Positions 1 through 5,064 of a stretch of DNA of 6,476 bases are shown here, piece after piece (within the stretch, counting starts at the first letter, position 1; every line of letters starts with the position of its first letter). The notes below the pieces were generated by a model. It made no database searches, was not told the DNA's origin, and saw only the letters and a program-made list of their open reading frames with translations. The translations under genes and the position numbers were made by a program. The DNA is from CG2-30-58-95 sp964618215 (GTDB lineage Bacteria > Chloroflexota > Anaerolineae > Anaerolineales > Villigracilaceae). The stretch lies in assembly GCA_964618215.1 (NCBI GenBank), contig CAZTZE010000085.1, positions 1 to 6,476 of the forward strand, in the 5' to 3' direction.

Positions 1-731
1 TAAAGGTGTTCGCAGATCTGGTCACGATCCAGCGGCGCATTGCGGCAGGTGAGCAACAATTGGAACAACTGGCGCGCTTTCTCGCGCCGCCAGCCGTTGT
101 CGGGGATGGGATCGTCACCACGCCAGACCTGGAACGCACCCAGCGTCTGGATACGCAGGTGGTAGCCGGGGTGCTGCTGGATGCCGGGCAATCCGATCTC
201 GTTGAGCAGGTGAGCGGCGTGCTCGCTTTCCCATTGCCGCTGACGCGCGGCGATCAGCAGTGGGACGAAAATGCGGTCAAGGATGAAAACGATCTCCCCA
301 CTCTCTGTGACAATGTGCTCATCGTCCAGCACAAGGGGCGTGGGCACATCTAGGTTGGTGAGCGCGTTCAGGATCTGGTCGAGCACAGCCTGCCAGGGCA
401 GCCGGCCTTGCGTACCATCCCAGGCTTCGAGGAAATGGATGGGCAGGTCGGGAAGATCGGGCAGTGCCCGGTGAATGGCATGGCACAGATGCAGGAGGAA
501 AACCAGCGGATCATTATCTTCTTCATTGACCTGATACCACACCAGCGGCTGGATTTCCTCCGCCAGTTCCACCAGAGCCGTGCTTTTGCCATATCCCGCG
601 CCAGCCTGGAGGATGGTCAGGCGGTAATCCAGCGCCTGTCGCAATATCAGGCTGACGCGCGGGCGCGTCAACGTGCGGGCGCGACGCAGCGGCGGGATGA
701 TCTTTGTGCGCAGGATGCGAGGGGACAGCAT
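1..731 (-). CDS. MalT-like ATP-dependent transcriptional regulator with BTAD-type DNA-binding domain; internally shortened, C-terminus beyond window
   Basis: Reading leftward from ATG at 731-729, 243 codons stay open to the window edge. The first 60 residues match the MalT/LuxR-type STAND ATPase start: a basic segment with RTKIIPP, then the P-loop LQAGAGYGKSTAL (residues 41-53). A Walker B-like LVLDDEHIV follows at 133-141. From about residue 155 the protein already reads as the helical stretch that normally precedes the C-terminal winged helix, and LRIQTLGAFQVWRG (192-205) with GWRREKARQLFQLLL (213-227) is the SARP/BTAD-type DNA-binding domain. From family knowledge, such proteins are roughly 900-1100 residues, with a full NTPase module and MalT-type TPR repeats between these parts; here these are absent without a frame break. 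The gene starts 5 bases after the glycosyltransferase stop, so they are probably cotranscribed. I infer an in-frame internal deletion near bases 250-275. Whether the product still works is unknown. Confidence 0.75.
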   Translation of the reverse strand, partial: MLSPRILRTKIIPPLRRARTLTRPRVSLILRQALDYRLTILQAGAGYGKSTALVELAEEIQPLVWYQVNEEDNDPLVFLLHLCHAIHRALPDLPDLPIHFLEAWDGTQGRLPWQAVLDQILNALTNLDVPTPLVLDDEHIVTESGEIVFILDRIFVPLLIAARQRQWESEHAAHLLNEIGLPGIQQHPGYHLRIQTLGAFQVWRGDDPIPDNGWRREKARQLFQLLLTCRNAPLDRDQICEHL

Positions 732-736
732 AATGT

Positions 737-2914
737 TCAACGCTCCCCGCTGCACTGGTAGAGCAGCAAGCCGCCGCCGGGTGGGGTGGGAACAGGCCCT
801 CCAGTTAGATTGGCCGTGATTGGTCCGGCGTTGAACCCAGGCACGACCGTGCAGGTAATCTCCAGCCAGCGGGCGATCTCCTGATTTGGGCCTCTATCGC
901 CGGTGAAAAGCAGATAACGCAGCTCGCCATTGGCGACCATTTCAGCCAGATCGCCGGCATCCACCACCGGGTCGCTGCCGCTGAATCCGCCCATGTAAAG
1001 CACCGGGCGCCCGGTCGCCAGGACGAAGGGCGCGCCGACGTTGGCGCTTGGCACAGCGACGAGGTAGCGGGTATCCTGGGTGTTCGCCTGCAGGAACTCC
1101 AGCAGGCGGACGCTTGTCATCGGCGGGCGTCCAGCGGCCTGACCTGGCACACCAGGCTGTCCGCCGCGATAAGCGCCGGGCAGGTGGACATCCGGGGACT
1201 GCGAGGTGACCGTCAGGATTGACCAGGCCAGCGGGGCGATCAACATGCCCGCGACGATCATGGAGTAAACCACAGGCAGGACAATCCTGGGGAAGACGCG
1301 CCGGGCAATGACCAGCCCGATGACGCCCAGGCCCACAAGATGCGCAGCCAGGATAAGCCACCAGGCGTTATCGCTGGATTGGAGAGCCAGCCAGCCCTGG
1401 AAGATTACCGTGCCGGCCGCAGCCAGGGCCAGCGCCCAGCCTGCCCAGGCGCGCTCGCGCTTCTCCCAAAGCATCTTCACGCCGCCGCCCAGCGCCCCGC
1501 CCAGCGCCGGGGCCAGCATGACCATGTAATAGGCATGGAAGAACTCCGCCACGCTGAAAAATACCAGGCAGGTGACCAGCCAGCCACCCCATAAGATCAG
1601 CGCCTTGTGTTCGTTTTCCACAGGCAGGCGCAGGCGGTTCGCGAAGGCCAGCGCGATCAAGGCAACCAGCCCGAAAGGCAGCAGCCAGGACATTTCATTA
1701 GCCAGCGGCAGGATGAAGAAGCGCACGGCTGAAGGTGTGCCGACCTCATTGGCAAAAGGCGTTCCACCAGATGGACCCCCAGGCTGGTAGCCCGGGTTCA
1801 TCCCGGCCGGGGCCTGGCCGCCCGGCGAGGACTGCGGTTGAGGCGCATTTTGTGGAACGCAAGCCAGTTGAGCCTGGATAACTGTGCAAAACCCGGAGTC
1901 CTTCATGCCATTGGAAAGATTGATCGTGCAGGCATCGCCCACCGCCCGACCTTTACAGGCAACGACGACGAACGGCGGCGGCCCGCCCTGAACGCCGCCC
2001 GGCTGCTGACCGGGGCCGCCGCCGCCGGAAGGAGGCGCAACCTGAGGCTGGTTCCAGCGTCCCCAGCGGCCACCGAACAAGCGATTCAACCCATTGTGCC
2101 CCAGGATGAGTTCCATGACGGTATTATCTGTGCTGCTGCCCACGTACGGGCGCTGGCTGGCCGGGGTCAGGTCAACGGCGACCGCCCAGGAGAGCGAGAC
2201 GACCAGCAGGACGAAAGTCGCCAGGGCGAGGCCGGCGATCTTGCGCCACCACTTGACCTTCGCGCCGAAGAAGTACAAGGCATAGAAAGCCGGCAGCGGC
2301 AGGAAGGCCTGCATCATCTTGATGTTGAAGCCCAGTCCGACGATGACCGCTCCCAGCAGCAGCCAGCGCATTTTGCCCGATTCGGCTGCGGCGATGAACG
2401 CCCAGGCCGCCAGCAGAAGCACGAAGACCAGCATCCCGTCCATGGTGTTGTTGCGGTCGGTGCCGAGCATCACCGGCGTCACAGCGAAGACCAGCGCGGC
2501 GACCAGCCCGGCCAGCGCGCCGAGGTTTTTCTTCACCAGGCGGTAGAGCAGCGGGATACCAAAAATGCCCGCCAGGATGTTCGGCAGGCTGGTGGAAAAC
2601 CCGCTCACGCCTAGGACGGCAGCGAAGCCCGCCTCGATCCACAGCCCCAGCGGAGGCTTATCCACTGTCACCGATCCGCCCGGCTCGGCAGCCGCGAAGA
2701 AGAAGTTGTGCCAGGATTGCAGCATGGATTTGACCGCCGCCGTGTAATAGGCGTTCGAGTCGCCGATGGATCCAAGGTTGACAAAGTGCAGGGCGGCCGA
2801 GAGCAGCATGACCGCCAGGACGAGCAGCGCCGCCGGAGTGACGCGCCGCCAGAGCGGCCTTTCGAGCCAGGAAACTTGCCCAGGGGCTGGAGGGGAGAGT
2901 GTTTCAGTGACCAT
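737..2914 (-). CDS. Glycosyltransferase family 39, YkcB/ArnT-like integral membrane protein
   Basis: A 725-residue polytopic membrane protein. The N-terminal half matches GT39/PMT_2 proteins of the Bacillus YkcB type: a first membrane span near 28-47, then the extracytoplasmic NAYYTAAVKSMLQSWHNFFF (54-73), SVTVDKPPLGLWI (81-93), and GTDRNNTMDGML (151-162) within a run of hydrophobic helices. Family members transfer sugars from polyprenyl-phosphate donors to envelope acceptors outside the membrane; the substrate here cannot be read. Asp52 in the first outer loop is a candidate acidic catalytic residue. Residues 287-393 are an unusual Gly/Pro/Gln-rich insertion with four cysteines. More spans follow (about 409-560), then a soluble C-terminal domain (about 598-725) containing GRPVLYMGGFSGSDP. 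The start ATG has AGGAG eight bases upstream. The reading frame is intact, and a MalT-like regulator follows after 5 bases. Confidence 0.88.
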   Translation of the reverse strand: MVTETLSPPAPGQVSWLERPLWRRVTPAALLVLAVMLLSAALHFVNLGSIGDSNAYYTAAVKSMLQSWHNFFFAAAEPGGSVTVDKPPLGLWIEAGFAAVLGVSGFSTSLPNILAGIFGIPLLYRLVKKNLGALAGLVAALVFAVTPVMLGTDRNNTMDGMLVFVLLLAAWAFIAAAESGKMRWLLLGAVIVGLGFNIKMMQAFLPLPAFYALYFFGAKVKWWRKIAGLALATFVLLVVSLSWAVAVDLTPASQRPYVGSSTDNTVMELILGHNGLNRLFGGRWGRWNQPQVAPPSGGGGPGQQPGGVQGGPPPFVVVACKGRAVGDACTINLSNGMKDSGFCTVIQAQLACVPQNAPQPQSSPGGQAPAGMNPGYQPGGPSGGTPFANEVGTPSAVRFFILPLANEMSWLLPFGLVALIALAFANRLRLPVENEHKALILWGGWLVTCLVFFSVAEFFHAYYMVMLAPALGGALGGGVKMLWEKRERAWAGWALALAAAGTVIFQGWLALQSSDNAWWLILAAHLVGLGVIGLVIARRVFPRIVLPVVYSMIVAGMLIAPLAWSILTVTSQSPDVHLPGAYRGGQPGVPGQAAGRPPMTSVRLLEFLQANTQDTRYLVAVPSANVGAPFVLATGRPVLYMGGFSGSDPVVDAGDLAEMVANGELRYLLFTGDRGPNQEIARWLEITCTVVPGFNAGPITANLTGGPVPTPPGGGLLLYQCSGER
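743..748 (-). promoter_or_regulatory. Ribosome binding site for the MalT-like gene
   Basis: GGGGAG on the minus strand lies 11 bases before the ATG at 731 and inside the last codons of the upstream glycosyltransferase. It supports this start and translational coupling of the two genes. Confidence 0.5.
1736..2056 (-). other. Low-complexity Gly/Pro/Gln-rich insertion encoded within the glycosyltransferase
   Basis: This encodes residues 287-393, placed after the conserved LGHNGLNRLFGG and before the next hydrophobic span. Two flexible arms rich in Gly, Pro, Gln and Ser (about 290-313 and 355-385) flank a compact cysteine module. By topology it should be an extracytoplasmic loop. Flexible loops at this place are familiar in YkcB-like proteins; an embedded folded module is less so. 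Confidence 0.65.
1853..1975 (-). other. Four-cysteine mini-domain encoded in the glycosyltransferase loop
   Basis: Residues 314-354 carry the pattern ACKGRAVGDACT, then GFCTV, then LACVP, that is four cysteines (320, 329, 343, 352) with spacings of 9, 14 and 9. From memory, this resembles small secreted modules of the form AC-G-x-GDxC-...-GxC-...-LxCVP attached to other exported bacterial proteins. I infer a disulphide-stabilised extracytoplasmic fold. Its role is unknown; binding a surface polymer or partner is only a guess. Confidence 0.5.
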
Positions 2915-2922
2915 GTTTGCTG

Positions 2923-2927
2923 CTCCT
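2923..2927 (-). promoter_or_regulatory. Ribosome binding site of the glycosyltransferase gene
   Basis: AGGAG on the minus strand lies eight bases upstream of the ATG at 2914. It fixes this start with good spacing. Confidence 0.7.
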
Positions 2928-2939
2928 AATTATATCAAT

Positions 2940-3062
2940 ATGGGACGCGGATTAACGCGGACGTGCGCGGATTTTCGGCTTTTCTGCGCGTTTTCACCTG
3001 CACTTGCCGCAGGTGCAAGTGTCCGCGCTCGCCTGCACCCCGAAGGGCCGTCCGCGTCCCAT
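2940..3062. repeat. Palindromic intergenic repeat element with 12-bp terminal inverted repeats
   Basis: The ends are exact inverted copies: ATGGGACGCGGA at 2940-2951 and TCCGCGTCCCAT at 3051-3062. Just inside the left end, CGCGGA occurs three times at exact 10-base steps (2946, 2956, 2966). An inner CGCGGAC (2956-2962) is complementary to GTCCGCG at 3021-3027 and also to 3050-3056. The element could fold into a long stem. It fills most of the divergent spacer between the glycosyltransferase and the L,D-transpeptidase. It resembles GCGGATT-type dispersed intergenic repeats that I recall from Chloroflexota genomes. No transposase and no obvious target duplication is seen. Confidence 0.6.
2995..3021. 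repeat. Pair of overlapping, mutually exclusive hairpins inside the palindromic element
   Basis: CACCTGC (2995-3001) can pair with GCAGGTG (3009-3015). Alternatively CACTTGC (3001-3007) can pair with GCAAGTG (3015-3021). Each gives a 7-bp stem with a 7-base loop, and the two exclude one another. This could be chance within a GC-rich repeat or a real either/or fold at the element's apex. Confidence 0.45.
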
Positions 3063-3069
3063 GCGCATT

Positions 3070-3097
3070 TTGTACTCTAGAGAATCAGGGGTAGAAT
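3070..3097 (+). promoter_or_regulatory. Candidate sigma-70-type promoter for the L,D-transpeptidase gene
   Basis: TTGTAC (3070-3075) and TAGAAT (3092-3097) are separated by 16 bases, in a locally AT-richer stretch just past the palindromic element. Transcription would start near 3104, about 44 bases before the ATG. Matches are partial, so this is a candidate only. Confidence 0.35.
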
Positions 3098-3147
3098 TAT
3101 GCAGCTTTATCTGCTGACGATAGGTTTTCCCTCCCCAGCGAGCCGCC

Positions 3148-4155
3148 ATGACCACATCTGATCCAAGTTCAGCCCGCCAGGCCATCCAAAACGCCCAAAA
3201 AGCCTTGCAGGCCGGGGATAAGCGCAGCGCCCGCCGCTGGGCTGAACGCGCCGCCACGCTGGCGCCGGGACTGGAGGAACCCTGGTTGATCCTGGCGGCA
3301 GTCGCCAGCCCGCGCGCAAGTTTGGCATATCTCGGACAGGCGCTCGAGATTAATCCGCAAAGCCAGCGCGCCCGCCGGGGAATGCACTGGGCGCATGAGC
3401 GCCTGCGCCGGCAGGGGGCGGGACAGATCCAAAGCGCGCCTCGGCCGCGCCGCCCCCTGACCCTGCCTGATAAAGTCCTGGCCGGACGACATTCCCACCT
3501 CCCGACCCTGATCGTGATCTTCGTCCTCATCGCCTTTTCCTGGGCAGCCTGGCCGGGGAACATCCTGCCGGCCTTGGCGCAGGTGGAGGAGATCCGCGCG
3601 CAGACAAGAACGAACCATCCTTACGGCTCGCAGGCGGAGGTGGTCAAACCAACCTACACTCCCTCGCCCACGCCCACACCCACGATCACCCCAACGCCCA
3701 CCTTCACGCCAACCCCGCTGCCAACAGACACGCCATCGCCTTTATCCACGCCTTCACCGCTGCCAACCTATCCCTCCAACGGCAAGCGCATCGTGGTGGA
3801 TTTTTCCGAGCAGCACCTGTATGCCTATGAAGACGATCTGCTTGTATACAGTTTCATCGCTTCCACAGGGATAGGCAACTCCACCCGCATCGGGACTTTC
3901 AGCGTGTTGAACAAAATCCCCAATGCCTATGGCGCCTCCTGGAACATCTGGATGCCGGACTGGTTGGGGATATACTGGTCGGGATATCTCCAGAACGGCA
4001 TCCACGCCCTGCCGATCCTGCCGGGGGGCGCGCGGCTGTGGGCGGGCTACCTCGGCCGGCCGGTCTCATACGGCTGCGTGGTGCTGGGCGTTTCCGATGC
4101 GCGGCTGCTCTACGATTGGGCAGAGATCGGCACAGTGGTGGAAATAAAAAGATAG
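3148..4155 (+). CDS. Membrane-anchored L,D-transpeptidase (YkuD domain) with TPR-like cytoplasmic region
   Basis: A 335-residue protein. Residues 6-88 are helical and TPR-like (ALQAGDKRSARRWAERAATL, EPWLILAA, ALEINPQSQRARRG), probably cytoplasmic. A single membrane span lies near 118-141 (LIVIFVLIAFSWAAW). A Thr-Pro/Ser-Pro linker (169-208) should cross the wall. The YkuD domain follows (213-335), starting KRIVVDFSEQHLYAY. Its active-site region has His286 (NGIHALP) and SYGCVVL (307-313), with Cys310 the nucleophile. Family members form 3-3 peptidoglycan cross-links or attach proteins to the wall by acyl transfer. Tyr308 replaces the His of the common SHGC motif; I recall SYGC in related Chloroflexota proteins, so the enzyme is likely active. 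An in-frame stop at 3121 limits the start to ATG 3148, which lacks a clear Shine-Dalgarno. The 3' end overlaps a convergent ORF by 46 bases. Confidence 0.9.
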   Translation: MTTSDPSSARQAIQNAQKALQAGDKRSARRWAERAATLAPGLEEPWLILAAVASPRASLAYLGQALEINPQSQRARRGMHWAHERLRRQGAGQIQSAPRPRRPLTLPDKVLAGRHSHLPTLIVIFVLIAFSWAAWPGNILPALAQVEEIRAQTRTNHPYGSQAEVVKPTYTPSPTPTPTITPTPTFTPTPLPTDTPSPLSTPSPLPTYPSNGKRIVVDFSEQHLYAYEDDLLVYSFIASTGIGNSTRIGTFSVLNKIPNAYGASWNIWMPDWLGIYWSGYLQNGIHALPILPGGARLWAGYLGRPVSYGCVVLGVSDARLLYDWAEIGTVVEIKR

Positions 4156-4556
4156 CCGCTTACCAGCCAATCCTCCAGCGCGGGCGGGCGGGTCGAGTCC
4201 AGACCAGCGGCCAGGGTCGCCTCCGGCAGCGCGGCGCGCACCTGCGGGATATCCTGCTCAACGGCCAGTACCCATGCGCGCGGTCCCAGGCCGGCTGCGG
4301 CCAGTTCCGTCAGGCAGATAGGGATCGGCTCGCGGGTATAAGCCTTCACCTGTTCGTCGGGGATCAGCCCGGCCGCCAGCGTCCCGTACGGATCCTGCCC
4401 AAACGCACCGGCAAGAATGGGCAGCCTATCCTGGATGTGCTCTATCAGGCTCTGTCCGGTACACCCTATTTGCCAGCTTTCATTGCCGCTTAAACGGCTG
4501 AGTGGTAACAATACCTGCACAAAGCCCTTAAACGGCGCGGCAACCGCAAATCCCAT
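4110..4556 (-). CDS. Hypothetical protein, unrecognised; overlaps the transpeptidase 3' end
   Basis: A 148-residue minus-strand frame with coding-like codon choice but no family I recognise. It starts MGFAVAAPFKGFVQVLLPL and holds a charged middle (GLIPDEQVKAYTREPIPI) and WVLAVEQDIPQVRAALPEA near 106-124, which faintly recalls the C-terminal soluble part of some membrane glycosyltransferases; I would not assign it. The frame stays open upstream to a GTG at 4616, but that codon lies in the U-tract of an intrinsic terminator, so ATG 4556 is preferred; no good Shine-Dalgarno supports either. The last 15 codons are antisense to the conserved end of the transpeptidase, so the tail is probably an overrun past a lost original end. 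It may be a truncated remnant rather than a working gene. Confidence 0.4.
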   Translation of the reverse strand: MGFAVAAPFKGFVQVLLPLSRLSGNESWQIGCTGQSLIEHIQDRLPILAGAFGQDPYGTLAAGLIPDEQVKAYTREPIPICLTELAAAGLGPRAWVLAVEQDIPQVRAALPEATLAAGLDSTRPPALEDWLVSGYLFISTTVPISAQS

Positions 4557-4613
4557 TACCCTGGCCTGATGGCTGGGGCGGGGAGTTTCAGGCACACGAA
4601 CCCTCGTTATTAC

Positions 4614-4640
4614 CACAAAACCCGCTCACGAGAGCGGGTT
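4614..4640 (-). terminator. Intrinsic terminator after the AbiE locus (minus strand)
   Basis: AACCCGCTC (4619-4627) and GAGCGGGTT (4632-4640) form a perfect 9-bp stem with a 4-base loop. Read on the minus strand the stem ends in TTTTGTGG, giving a short U-tract. It would end transcription coming from the toxin-antitoxin locus. Confidence 0.75.
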
Positions 4641-4677
4641 CAGCGGAACATGGGTTAGGCGGGGAGGGCGGGGGATG

Positions 4678-5064
4678 AAACTCTTCCACCAATCGATCAA
4701 GGCCGCCCGGATAGTAACGGATGCAGTAGTAAATGTCCCAGGCGTCCTTCTCCATCAACCGGCCAGACAGAGCCATCGCTTTCATGACCAGGAATGGCAC
4801 AATGGATGCAACTCACAGCCTGGCCGTATCTTTTCCACCGTCAGGGAGAGTCCCACTCAAATTAACTTCGGTGGCCAGGTCAATTGCCAGGTCGCAACCG
4901 CGCGCCTTGCGCGGGCGCATATCCAGCACGCGCTGGGTACGTCGGCCGCGGGCAGCGCCGGCATATTCTCCTGCCAGGAAGTCCACCTCGACTTCGATCT
5001 CGCGTCCGCCTGCTTGGACGGTGCGGGAGAAGACGAAAGGCCGCTCGCCCTTCGGTGCGTTTGG
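4678..5064 (-). pseudogene. Remnant of an AbiEii-family nucleotidyltransferase toxin (type IV toxin-antitoxin), truncated at both ends with an in-frame stop
   Basis: Immediately after the antitoxin stop, and in the same frame, the minus strand reads ERPFVFSRTVQAGGREIEVE, then VDFLAGEYAG, RKARGCDLAIDLATEV and LPDGGKDTARL. A TGA follows at 4815-4813, and the frame then continues VASIVPFLVMKAMALSGRLM and EKDAWDIYYC to YYPGGLDRLVEEF. This is the second half of AbiEii-like (DUF1814) nucleotidyltransferases, including the conserved Lys in LVMKAMAL and the KDxxD motif. Three lesions are visible. The N-terminal half with the GSx10DxD catalytic motif is absent. The TGA sits where I would expect Arg, compatible with a CGA-to-TGA change. 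After VEEF the sequence turns into unrelated Pro-rich codons and the terminator. Its placement behind an AbiEi-like gene supports the identity. No active toxin can be made from this copy. Confidence 0.82.

Noticed and set aside
1838..2614. Long plus-strand open frame of 258 codons
   Set aside because: It is wholly antisense to the conserved glycosyltransferase, has a low-complexity Arg/Gln/Gly-rich translation and no start signals.
2929..2934. Perfect TATAAT on the minus strand as promoter of the glycosyltransferase
   Set aside because: A start point 6-7 bases downstream would fall after the AGGAG at 2923-2927, excluding the ribosome binding site from the transcript, and no -35 match is present.
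2994..3563. Minus-strand open frame of 189 codons opposite the transpeptidase start
   Set aside because: Its translation is Arg/Cys/Trp-rich shadow sequence antisense to the TPR-like region and the repeat element.
3661..3770. Repetitive ACGCCCAC/CCCAC-type DNA in the transpeptidase as a tandem repeat element
   Set aside because: It is the codon pattern of the Thr-Pro linker, normal for this kind of wall-spanning protein.
4557..4616. GTG 4616 as start of the hypothetical protein
   Set aside because: It lies in the U-tract of the terminator, has no Shine-Dalgarno, and the extra 20 residues look non-coding.
4813..4815. In-frame TGA in the toxin remnant as a selenocysteine codon
   Set aside because: The position corresponds to an ordinary residue (probably Arg) before VASIVPF, and the N-terminal catalytic half is missing as well, so simple decay explains it.
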